The position numbers were made by a program, and so were the translations under genes. This document shows, one piece after another, positions 1-6,640 of a DNA stretch of 6,640 nucleotides (position 1 is its first letter; each line of letters begins with the position of its first letter). The notes beneath the pieces are model-generated. The model was not told the origin of the DNA and searched no databases. It was given only the letters and a program-made list of their open reading frames with translations. The stretch is from Sedimentisphaerales bacterium (lineage in GTDB: Bacteria > Planctomycetota > Phycisphaerae > Sedimentisphaerales > SG8-4). The DNA lies in contig JAFGJR010000240.1 in the NCBI GenBank assembly GCA_016928975.1, positions 1-6,640 on the forward strand, written 5' to 3'.

Positions 1-202
1 TCTTTCCTGTCAGGCCCCCCGCAGGATAGAGGAGAATGGATTCGCCCCCCAGTTTTTTTACGGCCCGGCAGACGTTCACCCCACCCCCTCCGGGCTCAAA
101 ACGAGGGGGTCTGCAGTACAGCTTTCGCTCGGCCACGACATGCGCAACACTTGAGCTCTTGTCGATCGCCGGATTCATCGTCATGGTCACGATGGTTTTC
201 AT
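1..202 (-). CDS. pfkB: PfkB-family sugar kinase, probable 6-phosphofructokinase II type, first 67 residues (3' end outside window)
   Basis: The product is expected to phosphorylate fructose-6-phosphate to fructose-1,6-bisphosphate with ATP in the cytosol. The visible protein begins MKTIVTMTMNPAIDKSSS, the usual first beta-strand of PfkB-family kinases with its substrate-binding Asp (residue 14). It continues with ERKLYC and the signature FEPGGGGVNVCRAVKKLGG (residues 35-53), then YPAGGLTGK up to the edge. From memory, E. coli PfkB aligns closely, with EGKLRC, FEPGGGGINVARAIAHLGG and FPAGGATGE at matching positions. The PGGGG form favours the PfkB type over FruK, which has a shorter Gly-Lys-Gly motif. 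The ATP site and catalytic Asp lie beyond the window, so the exact substrate (tagatose-6-phosphate or fructose-1-phosphate are alternatives) is not settled. ATG at 202 is supported by GGAGGG six bases upstream. The gene runs in the same direction as the glucan synthase, 177 bases downstream of its stop. Confidence 0.88.
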   Translation of the reverse strand, partial: MKTIVTMTMNPAIDKSSSVAHVVAERKLYCRPPRFEPGGGGVNVCRAVKKLGGESILLYPAGGLTGK

Positions 203-208
203 GGACGG

Positions 209-214
209 CCCTCC
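209..214 (-). promoter_or_regulatory. Ribosome binding site of the pfkB-like gene
   Basis: GGAGGG on the minus strand sits six bases before the ATG at 202-200. This is a strong Shine-Dalgarno match at good spacing, and it fixes the start of the truncated kinase. The start also agrees with where PfkB homologues begin. Confidence 0.75.
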
Positions 215-234
215 ACGCAGCACCCCTTCGAAGG

Positions 235-264
235 ATTATCTGAAACTTCACGGCCAAACCTGAA
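235..264 (-). promoter_or_regulatory. Weak sigma70-like promoter candidate for the pfkB-like gene
   Basis: On the minus strand GATAAT (240-235) matches the -10 consensus at five of six positions. An 18-base gap separates it from TTCAGG (264-259), a poor -35 match. A transcript starting about seven bases downstream would have a leader of roughly 25 bases before the ATG at 202, which fits the ribosome site. Support is thin, because AT-rich spacers often contain such hexamers by chance. Confidence 0.2.
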
Positions 265-270
265 CAGGGA

Positions 271-294
271 GAAGTTTTCTTGCTCGAAAAGTTC
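271..294. repeat. Imperfect inverted repeat in the intergenic spacer
   Basis: The plus-strand arms GAAGTTTTC (271-279) and GAAAAGTTC (286-294) pair over nine positions with one central G-G mismatch, around a six-base loop TTGCTC. No T-run follows on either strand as in an intrinsic terminator, and the arms are AT-rich. It could be a regulator site or a weak RNA hairpin, or it could be chance. Confidence 0.3.
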
Positions 295-379
295 CTTGCT
301 TTTTCTGCAGCGAAGCCGTATCTCTTTTTCCGGTTTCCGTAAACACGCATCAACTTGATCATTCCAAATATTAACTTTG

Positions 380-3300
380 TTACGGGAGGGTTGAGCATGA
401 CTCGGGTATCCTCACCTCGACCCAGTGCTCCTTATGGTCATCCACAAGCGGGATGGTCTCATCGGGTCGCTCAATGCCGTCCACGCTCACGCGCATCTTG
501 CCATTCCCGGCGTGCGTTTGCAGGACCTCGATGTGATAGACGGTCTCCCGATATCGGTAGTGCACCTTGAACCCCTCCCAATCTGCAGGGAGGCAAGGCA
601 CGACACGCAGCTTGTCCACTTCCAGCCTCAGCCCAAGAAGGGATTCAACAATCAACCGGTACATCCAGGCGGCCGAGCCCGTGTACCATGTCCAGCCTCC
701 CCGGCCGGTGTGAGGCGGCACCGCATAGACGTCGGCCGCAACAACGTAGGGTTCCACTTTGTAAGTGGCAGCCTCCTCGGTCGTTCTTGCATGGTTTACC
801 GGGTTGATCATGGCAAAGAGCTCCCACGCGCGCCGGTTGTCCCCCAGCCGAGCAAAGGCCATGGCCGCCCAGATGGCTGCGTGGGTATACTGCCCGCCGT
901 TTTCTCTAACTCCCGGCACGTACCCTTTGATATAGCCGGGATTCAAATCCGATTTGTCGAAGGGCGGATCCAACAGTTGGATGATTGCATGCTCGCGACG
1001 AACGAGGTGCTTATCCACCGCTTCCATGGCCATGCGCGAACGCTCGGCATCTCCCGCACCGGATAGGACAGACCAGCTTTGCGCAATGGAATCAATCCGG
1101 CATTCGGGGTTGCTTGCCGAGCCAAGCGGCGAGCCGTCATCGAAGTAAGCCCGGCGGTACCAACCGCCGTCCCAGCCATGCCTCTCGATATTGCGGCGCA
1201 GTCCTGTCGCCTCCTTCATGCAACGCTCGGCGAAAGAGACGTCGCCATGCGTTCGGGCAACCTCAGTGAAGCGCATGAGCACTTCATATAGAAAAAATCC
1301 CAACCAGACGCTTTCGCCCTTGCCGTGTTCGCCTACCAGGTTCATACCGTCGTTCCAGTCACCGGAGCCGATCAGCGGCAGGCCGTGCTCACCAAATCTG
1401 AGGCCTCTAAGAATGGCCCGCACGCAGTGCTGGTACAGACTTGCTGTTTCCTCAGACCGCCCGGGAAGGTCGTAATACGAGTCCTTTTCCGCGTCTACCG
1501 GGCGGCCTTCGATGAAGGGAACGGCTTCATCCAATACCCCTGTGTCCCCGGTGCTGAGAACGTACCGGCAAGTCGCCAGCGGCAGCCACAGGTAATCATC
1601 GGAACAGTGGGTGCGCACGCCCTGGCCCGAGGGAGGGTGCCACCAATGCTGGACATCTCCCTCCGGGAACTGACGGGCGGCGCAGAGGAGCAAGTGCTCG
1701 CGCACGAGGTGCGGCCTGGCGTGGATGAGCGCCATCACGTCCTGCAACTGATCGCGGAAACCGAAGGCCCCGCCCGGCTGGTAGGTTCCGCAGCGTGCCC
1801 AGAGACGGCACGATACGGTCTGGTACAGGAGCCATCCGTTGACCAGCACATTAAGGGACGGGTCCGGCGTTTCCACCTGCACGGCACCCAGTGTGTGATT
1901 CCAGTGCTGCCACACGTCCTCGAGAGCCCCGCGCGCCGCCGCCGATCCCCGGAAACGATACGCCAGGTTGCGGGCGTCATCGGCATCACGTCCGACGCCG
2001 AGCGTGAAAATGATCTCACGCTCTTCCCCGTCCGCTATCTCGAAGGTCACCTGGATCGCGGCGCAGGGATCCAAAGCGGCCCCCACCTTGCCCGAAAGCC
2101 GCGACCGCGTCATGGCGGCCGGACTCCGAAGCGTGCCGTTACGCCCAATAAACTCCGTCCGGTCGCCGCTTAAGGTCCGATTCCCATCGTCCACGTCGAA
2201 AATGGCAACCCGGTTGCCGAACTCTGTGTTGTAGGGGTTCCGCGCGAAGAGCACACCGCTGGCAGGGTCTATCTCGGTGACCACGTGCATAGCCGATTTG
2301 GGCTGCAGATCCCCCAGCACCCATTCTACGTACCCCGTGGCGGAGAGCCGGCGGGGTCGGCCGCACTCATTTCGCACTTTCAATACCGTGAACTTGATCG
2401 ACGCGTCCATGGCTGCGTAAACCCACATCTCCGAGCGGATGCCACGTTCGGCGTGCTCGAAAACACTGTAGCCGAATCCGTGCCTGCAGGCGTAAGGCGC
2501 CGTTCCCCGACTCGGCAGGGGCGTGGGGGACCAGAAATGGCCCCTCTCTTCGTCACGAATGTAAAAGGCTTCCCCACTCCAATCGGTTACAGGGTCATTG
2601 CTCCAGGGGGTGAGGCGGAACTCGCGGGCATTTTCGCTCCAGGTGCAGCCCGGGCCGCTCTCCGATATGACGGTCCCGAAGGTTGGGTTCGCCAGCACAT
2701 TCGACCATGGCGCCGGCGTCACTTGCCCGTGCGCAGTGGTCGTCACGTACTCGCGTCCATCCAGCGTGAATCCTCCCAGCCCGTTGAAGAAGACCAGATC
2801 GGGGCGAGGCAAGGCGGCCGCCGGCGAGGGTTCGGGGCGACGGGGTCGGGGTGGCTTGAGGCGCGGCACGGTTACTTCCGCAAGGCCGCGACGGTTGATC
2901 TGGTCTGCCAGCGCTCCCCGACTGTCGGTAAGGATGACCCGAGCGACCGTCTGGAACAGGATGCGGTCCTCGATCGATATCTGGTCCGCAGGTCTTACAA
3001 AAATGCCGCCGGGTCGATCGGTCACGTTGGCTTCGAGGCCGGCGGCTATCAGTCCCATGATTTGGTCGTGGAGGAGTTGCCGGTAACCGGCGTGATCTTC
3101 GTTCCAGATGACCAGGTCCACCACCAGTCCTTTTAAGCGCCAGTATGCGTGGGCCTGGACGAGTTGGCGCACCAGCTCGATATTGGCCGGGTCGCCGATT
3201 CGCAGCAGCACGATCGGCAAATCGCCGGAAATGGAGTAGCCCCATAGCCCGGATTGGCCGCGGCGATTCTTTGTGAGAACGCTCGCGTCGGCGCGCAGCG

Positions 3301-6300
3301 AGGAATTGGCGTAAAGCACCGAGCCGGCCAGTCGTCCATAGAGTTGCGCGTCGGCCTCGGTAGCATTGATCTGCCGCAAGGTCACCTGGCTGTGTGACCA
3401 CGCCAGATCGAAGACGCGATCTGCGAGACGCCGATCCTGGTATTTCTCGACCAGGCCCAGGCAGGCATCACGGGTCTCGCCGATGCCGGAGACCATATTG
3501 ATCGTCGCCGATTCCTCCGGGTCGAGGTTGATCCGGTATCGGATGGCGACAATCGGATCGAGCACGGAGCCCTCGCTGCCCGAAAGCGCCGCAGGCCCGT
3601 TCATCGCCAGGGGGTCGGCGACGGTGTTGCCTCGGCCGATGAACCGGCTGCGGTCGGTCTCATAGGAAATTTCTCCGATTTCTGCCCCATGCACGGCCAT
3701 CAGGTGAAACATCCAGGGCGTGGGCTCGTTTAGGGAGCGGGGCCTGCGCGTGCAGAGAATCGCCCGCTGCCGGTGGACGATCTCTGTCTGAACAAAGAGA
3801 TTGCTGAACGCCGGATGCAGGGCGTCCGCGGCAGGCGAGGTGAGAACGACTTCCGCGTAAGTCGTAACCTCGATGGTTCTACGAATACGGGCGCGGTTGG
3901 TGAGCGTAATTCGGCGCACCTCGATGTCATCCTCGGGCGAGACAGCGATTTCCGTATAGGTGTCGATTTCATGGGCACGGCAACGGAACTCCGCTCGTGC
4001 CTCCGAAAGAACCGCTTCGTATTTCTCCGACCCCTTGAGTGTCGGCTGATAGGCGGTTGACCAGAACTCCCCGCTCGTCGGGTCACGGAGGTAACAGAAG
4101 GTGCCCCAGTTGTCGCGGGTACTGTCTTCGCGCCAGCGTGTGACAGCCAGGTCTTTCCAACGGCTGTAACCGCCGCCTGCGTTGGTAACCATCACGTGGT
4201 ATCTGCCGTTCGACAACAACTGCACTTCCGGTATGGGAGTGTCCGGACTGCTGAAAACCCGCACCGGCATCTCAGAACCGCCGGGAGTCGTACGGATGTC
4301 GGAGTGCTCGGCGGCGTGCCAATAGAACGCCGTGGCCTTGGGAACCCGTTCCTGGAGCAACAGCAGGGTCGCCTGAAACAGCGGGTCCGACTGGAATCGC
4401 TTCTGCATCGGCCGGTCCAGGAGCAGATAGGCCAGAGAGAGGAGGATCATGCCTTGGTGATGGGCCATAAAGGACCGAACCACGACATTCGATTTTCCAT
4501 GCGGCAGGCGTGAAGGGGTGTAGTCGATCGCTTCATAGAAGCCGTATTCTCCTTCCAGCCCTTCAGCGGCGAGTCTCTGCAAATTCAGGCACGCCTCCTC
4601 GGGCGCCACCATCAACGCGAGCGCCGAGGCATAGGGCGCAATGACCCAATCATCGGCTAATCCCCGTATGAGCCCCAGGCCGGGCACGCCAAACGCGCGG
4701 TACTGGTAGTTGCGATGAACGTCGATCGCGTTGTAGCCGGATTCCGACATACCCCACGGCAGCCCTTGGCTCCTCCCATACTCGACCTGCCTCTCTACGG
4801 CCGTCTGGTAGGTCCGGTCGAGCAGCGTGTCTACGTACGTAGGCATCACCAGCAGCGGCATGAGGTACTCGAACATCGAACCGCTCCACGAAAGGAGAAC
4901 CGGTTTCCCGCCGGCGGTGGTGAGCAGGCGCCCCAGGGCAAACCAGGTCTCCTGCGGCAATTGTCCCTGCGCTATTGCCACGAAACTGCACAATCTCGCT
5001 TCCGATGCCAGCAGATCGTAGTAACTCGAGTCCAGCCGGCGCTCGTCCACGCTGTACCCAATGGCCAGTAGATGGCGCGCCTTGTCATACAGGAAGCCAT
5101 ACTCCATCTCAGCCAGTTCACTGCATTGCTGTGCAAGGCGTTCGATGGCTGCGATCCTTGCCCTGGCCCGTTGGCTTGACTCCTTGATGAGGGGTCGAAT
5201 CACGCCCAACCATTCCCTCTCCTCCGGGTTTGCCGTGGATCCGAGGCAGTTTTCGATGGTGGGCAGAAGCTCAACGTCAAACCTTGCCAGGTCGCGAAGC
5301 GTTGGGATCGCATCGATCGCTGGAAAATCACTGAGTATATTCGGTGGGGCCGGCGACAAACTCCACGGCGCGAGAAAGGTCAGCTCATCGAGAGCGTCCC
5401 GGCATTGCCGAGCGAGGGCATGGGCCCACAACGTTGCTTGGCTCTCAGTGTCAGCCTCGAGGCTGGTTACCAGCTCCGCGGCGGCCGTCGTCAGCCGGTC
5501 GAGGGTTAGTCGCGCCCCCGCGAGCGTAGTTGGCAGGGAAGCGGACGGGGGCGCCAGATTTTTCTGAAGTTGAGCGAGCAGGGCCGCAGCAGCTCCTCCC
5601 GCAACGTCCACGAGAATCCCTAGGGTGTCGCTGAGTCCGTCAAACCATCGCCCTTCCAGGATCCGGTGATCGGGAAGGGCGAGCAGACCCGGTCGCAAGG
5701 TCAGCAGATGGCCCGCGAGGTTCCCGCTGTCCACCGTCGAAATGTACGTGGGAAGAAGCGGTTTCAGAGACTGCGTGTCGTACCAGTTGTAAAAGTGGCC
5801 TTGGTGACGTTCCAGGGCTTCCATGGTGTGGAAGGCCTTCGCCGTGCGCTCGATGAGTTGCCCGGCCGGAATGTAGCCGAAGTCGCAGGCGGAAAGATTT
5901 GCGAGGAGCGCAAGCCCCATGTTGGTGGGCGACGTGCGATGCGCAACCACGGGAGCGGAATGCTCTTGATAGTTATCCGGCGGCAGCCAATGATCTTCCG
6001 GGCCGACGAAAGTCTCGAAGAACGCCCAAGTCTTTCGGGAAAGCTTCCGGAGAAACAGGTTCTGGTCAGCAGTCAGCCTTGCTGCCGGGCGAGCGAGGGG
6101 CTTACTGAGCCACCAGGCGATAGCGGGTGACAAAAACCAAAGGCATAGGACAGGCCCGGCTACGGCGAGCGCGGCCGGCCTCGAAAGGGTCAGATAAATC
6201 GCCGCGGCAGCGGCTAGAACGGGGGCAAACCACATTGTCCGAAAGGAAGCGCCGAGGTCCGTGCGGCGGTGGCGATCCGGGTCGGTCGACGGATTCCACT

Positions 6301-6640
6301 CCAGAAGTCGTTTGCGTGAGACCAGCATTCGCCAAGCCGTTCGGGCAATCGCATCCAGACTGAAGAAAGCCTCATAGGGGAGACAGGTGAGAGTAAAGGC
6401 CGCCTGAGCGGAGCGCCGGCCTGCCGAGCGCACCGTGGCAGCGAGATGCTGACGCAGCAACACGTCGCCCGGCTTCTCAAACAGTTCCAGAAAAGAGGCC
6501 ATCCAGGGGGGGATCAGGATGGTTCCGATTACGGCGAGGGTCCATAGCCAGGTCGGGGACAAGACGGTCCAGCCGAGGAGCAACAACAAGGTCAACGCCG
6601 CCGATACGAGGCTCCGACGAAGATTGTCGAAAATCTTCCA
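380..6640 (-). CDS. ndvB: Cyclic beta-1,2-glucan synthase family protein (NdvB/ChvB-like), C-terminal 2086 residues, 5' end outside window
   Basis: Family members polymerise glucose from UDP-glucose into beta-1,2-glucan at the inner membrane, cyclise it, and trim chain length with a GH94 phosphorylase module. The frame is open from the right edge to TAA at 382-380. A TTG at 6595 is not the start: the 15 upstream codons stay open and read [11 protein letters not shown], the conserved stretch before the family's membrane segments. Numbering from the edge, four hydrophobic segments lie within residues 10-178. A cyclization/glycoamylase-like region spans about 190-768 (WGMSES at 629-634, FMAHHQGM at 724-731). 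A first GH94-like module spans about 795-1250, a linker 1259-1280, and the final GH94 module about 1282-2081 (DWND at 1761-1764). Rhizobial homologues have about 2800-2870 residues, so roughly 750 residues, expected to carry GT84, are probably missing here. No frameshift or internal stop is seen. Family assignment is firm; cyclic rather than linear product is inferred. Confidence 0.94.
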   Translation of the reverse strand, partial: WKIFDNLRRSLVSAALTLLLLLGWTVLSPTWLWTLAVIGTILIPPWMASFLELFEKPGDVLLRQHLAATVRSAGRRSAQAAFTLTCLPYEAFFSLDAIARTAWRMLVSRKRLLEWNPSTDPDRHRRTDLGASFRTMWFAPVLAAAAAIYLTLSRPAALAVAGPVLCLWFLSPAIAWWLSKPLARPAARLTADQNLFLRKLSRKTWAFFETFVGPEDHWLPPDNYQEHSAPVVAHRTSPTNMGLALLANLSACDFGYIPAGQLIERTAKAFHTMEALERHQGHFYNWYDTQSLKPLLPTYISTVDSGNLAGHLLTLRPGLLALPDHRILEGRWFDGLSDTLGILVDVAGGAAAALLAQLQKNLAPPSASLPTTLAGARLTLDRLTTAAAELVTSLEADTESQATLWAHALARQCRDALDELTFLAPWSLSPAPPNILSDFPAIDAIPTLRDLARFDVELLPTIENCLGSTANPEEREWLGVIRPLIKESSQRARARIAAIERLAQQCSELAEMEYGFLYDKARHLLAIGYSVDERRLDSSYYDLLASEARLCSFVAIAQGQLPQETWFALGRLLTTAGGKPVLLSWSGSMFEYLMPLLVMPTYVDTLLDRTYQTAVERQVEYGRSQGLPWGMSESGYNAIDVHRNYQYRAFGVPGLGLIRGLADDWVIAPYASALALMVAPEEACLNLQRLAAEGLEGEYGFYEAIDYTPSRLPHGKSNVVVRSFMAHHQGMILLSLAYLLLDRPMQKRFQSDPLFQATLLLLQERVPKATAFYWHAAEHSDIRTTPGGSEMPVRVFSSPDTPIPEVQLLSNGRYHVMVTNAGGGYSRWKDLAVTRWREDSTRDNWGTFCYLRDPTSGEFWSTAYQPTLKGSEKYEAVLSEARAEFRCRAHEIDTYTEIAVSPEDDIEVRRITLTNRARIRRTIEVTTYAEVVLTSPAADALHPAFSNLFVQTEIVHRQRAILCTRRPRSLNEPTPWMFHLMAVHGAEIGEISYETDRSRFIGRGNTVADPLAMNGPAALSGSEGSVLDPIVAIRYRINLDPEESATINMVSGIGETRDACLGLVEKYQDRRLADRVFDLAWSHSQVTLRQINATEADAQLYGRLAGSVLYANSSLRADASVLTKNRRGQSGLWGYSISGDLPIVLLRIGDPANIELVRQLVQAHAYWRLKGLVVDLVIWNEDHAGYRQLLHDQIMGLIAAGLEANVTDRPGGIFVRPADQISIEDRILFQTVARVILTDSRGALADQINRRGLAEVTVPRLKPPRPRRPEPSPAAALPRPDLVFFNGLGGFTLDGREYVTTTAHGQVTPAPWSNVLANPTFGTVISESGPGCTWSENAREFRLTPWSNDPVTDWSGEAFYIRDEERGHFWSPTPLPSRGTAPYACRHGFGYSVFEHAERGIRSEMWVYAAMDASIKFTVLKVRNECGRPRRLSATGYVEWVLGDLQPKSAMHVVTEIDPASGVLFARNPYNTEFGNRVAIFDVDDGNRTLSGDRTEFIGRNGTLRSPAAMTRSRLSGKVGAALDPCAAIQVTFEIADGEEREIIFTLGVGRDADDARNLAYRFRGSAAARGALEDVWQHWNHTLGAVQVETPDPSLNVLVNGWLLYQTVSCRLWARCGTYQPGGAFGFRDQLQDVMALIHARPHLVREHLLLCAARQFPEGDVQHWWHPPSGQGVRTHCSDDYLWLPLATCRYVLSTGDTGVLDEAVPFIEGRPVDAEKDSYYDLPGRSEETASLYQHCVRAILRGLRFGEHGLPLIGSGDWNDGMNLVGEHGKGESVWLGFFLYEVLMRFTEVARTHGDVSFAERCMKEATGLRRNIERHGWDGGWYRRAYFDDGSPLGSASNPECRIDSIAQSWSVLSGAGDAERSRMAMEAVDKHLVRREHAIIQLLDPPFDKSDLNPGYIKGYVPGVRENGGQYTHAAIWAAMAFARLGDNRRAWELFAMINPVNHARTTEEAATYKVEPYVVAADVYAVPPHTGRGGWTWYTGSAAWMYRLIVESLLGLRLEVDKLRVVPCLPADWEGFKVHYRYRETVYHIEVLQTHAGNGKMRVSVDGIERPDETIPLVDDHKEHWVEVRIPESCSTLP
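398..2797 (-). other. Second GH94 phosphorylase module with catalytic motifs intact
   Basis: Residues about 1282-2081 form a full GH94 unit. It has a beta-sandwich start ([14 protein letters not shown], 1285-1298), then an alpha/alpha-barrel-type region with [17 protein letters not shown] (1618-1634), [18 protein letters not shown] (1665-1682) and [10 protein letters not shown] (1758-1767). The DWND motif contains the family's general-acid aspartate. [10 protein letters not shown] (1915-1924) and [13 protein letters not shown] (1983-1995) are where cellobiose-phosphorylase-type enzymes bind phosphate. All are present, so the domain is likely active. In the family it phosphorolyses beta-1,2-linked glucose to glucose-1-phosphate and limits chain length. 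Confidence 0.85.
2801..2866 (-). other. Pro/Arg-rich interdomain linker
   Basis: Residues 1259-1280 contain nine prolines and five arginines in 22 residues, with no hydrophobic core pattern. They join the first GH94-like module to the beginning of the second ([12 protein letters not shown]). The stretch looks like a flexible or extended hinge. Its composition is read directly; its role is inferred. Confidence 0.7.
2891..4258 (-). other. First GH94-like (GT36) module, apparently lacking the catalytic motif
   Basis: Residues about 795-1250 start with a beta-sandwich-like stretch containing [19 protein letters not shown] (808-826), [11 protein letters not shown] and FCYLRD. This resembles the start of GH94 phosphorylases and is repeated in the second module. 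The later half includes [17 protein letters not shown] (1132-1148) and a helical end. No DWND-type motif is visible, so this copy is probably structural or sugar-binding, as in other NdvB proteins. The domain borders are approximate. Confidence 0.75.
4337..6073 (-). other. Cyclization / glycoamylase-like domain (DUF3131, GH189-like region)
   Basis: Residues about 190-768 match the middle part of cyclic beta-1,2-glucan synthases. The first part has the motifs [11 protein letters not shown] (282-292) and [12 protein letters not shown] (301-312). A variable, Ala/Leu-rich helical stretch (about 335-510) follows. The conserved glycoamylase-like core then carries FLYD (516-519), [12 protein letters not shown] (584-595), [13 protein letters not shown] (628-640) and FMAHHQGM (724-731). 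In characterised family members this region performs the transglycosylation that closes the ring, and it has been classed as GH189. I did not assign individual catalytic glutamates. Confidence 0.82.
6107..6613 (-). other. Membrane-spanning block of the glucan synthase
   Basis: This protein region has two hydrophobic segments close together (about residues 10-28 and 31-50), rich in Leu, Val, Ile and Trp and separated by a short Ser-Pro-Thr turn. A basic stretch with RKRLLEW (residues 109-115) follows, then two more segments (about 134-153 and 155-178), rich in Ala, Leu and Trp. In the family such segments anchor the enzyme in the inner membrane behind the GT84 domain, with the catalytic parts cytosolic. 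Segment borders are estimated by eye. Confidence 0.75.

Larger units (their letters stand above)
203..379 (-). other. Spacer between the glucan synthase and the pfkB-like gene
   Basis: These 177 bases are visibly richer in A and T than both flanking genes. They hold an imperfect dyad, a weak promoter-like site and the ribosome binding site of the downstream gene. Open frames crossing the spacer do not resemble a known protein. No GC-rich hairpin followed by a T-run is evident on the minus strand, so read-through from the glucan synthase gene into the kinase gene is possible. Confidence 0.6.

Noticed and set aside
36..263. Plus-strand open frame of 75 codons at the left edge
   Set aside because: It is antisense to the pfkB-like gene, its ribosome-like bases abut the ATG, and the product (Pro-rich start) resembles nothing known.
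203..379. Intrinsic terminator after the glucan synthase stop
   Set aside because: The only dyad in the spacer is AT-rich, has a mismatch and lacks a following T-run on the minus strand.
96..398. Minus-strand open frame of 100 codons overlapping the end of the glucan synthase gene and the kinase start
   Set aside because: It is out of frame with both recognised proteins, has no family resemblance, and overlaps the well-supported PfkB N-terminus.
425..1066. Plus-strand open frame of 213 codons
   Set aside because: It is antisense to the C-terminal GH94 module, with no family resemblance and no convincing ribosome site.
1325..2173. Plus-strand open frame of 282 codons
   Set aside because: It is antisense to the GH94 catalytic region. 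Long antisense frames are expected in GC-rich coding DNA, and the translation shows no domain motif.
2285..3136. Plus-strand open frame of 283 codons
   Set aside because: It is antisense to conserved glucan synthase sequence, with Arg/Gly-rich low-information translation and no recognisable motif.
2595..3401. Minus-strand open frame of 268 codons in another frame of the glucan synthase gene
   Set aside because: It overlaps conserved GH94 sequence out of frame. Its Arg/Pro-rich composition is typical of a GC-rich shadow frame.
6593..6595. TTG as the start codon of the large gene
   Set aside because: The frame stays open to the window edge, the upstream 15 residues match the family, and the TTG lies within a membrane segment.

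Overview
The window lies almost entirely on the minus strand and holds two co-directional genes, both cut by the window edges. The sequence is GC-rich, with long spurious open frames on both strands, which suggests a free-living, GC-rich Gram-negative-type bacterium. The two protein families are spread too widely to place it further. A deltaproteobacterial-like, acidobacterial, nitrospirotal or proteobacterial origin are all possible, and I do not claim a phylum.

Positions 6640 to 380 (minus) encode the C-terminal 2086 residues of one giant protein of the cyclic beta-1,2-glucan synthase family (NdvB/ChvB/Cgs). Its reading frame runs off the right edge, so the true start and, presumably, the GT84 glycosyltransferase domain lie outside the window. 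Visible in order are membrane segments, a middle glycoamylase-like/cyclization region (DUF3131; GH189-like), a first GH94-like module, a Pro/Arg-rich linker, and a second, complete-looking GH94 phosphorylase module that ends the protein.

Positions 379 to 203 are a visibly AT-richer spacer of 177 bases. It holds an imperfect dyad, a weak promoter-like site and a good Shine-Dalgarno sequence. I see no convincing intrinsic terminator in it.

Positions 202 to 1 (minus) encode the first 67 residues of a PfkB-family sugar kinase, most like the E. coli PfkB type of 6-phosphofructokinase. It is cut by the left edge and is easy to miss because no stop codon is in view.

If co-transcribed, the two genes would pair a beta-glucan polymerising/trimming enzyme with a glycolytic kinase. 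GH94 phosphorolysis yields glucose-1-phosphate, which could feed glycolysis. That link is inference from context only. I found no mobile element, CRISPR array, RNA gene or clearly new system. The main points of interest are the hidden pfkB start, the preserved phosphorylase motifs, and the open question of what sits at the missing N-terminus.
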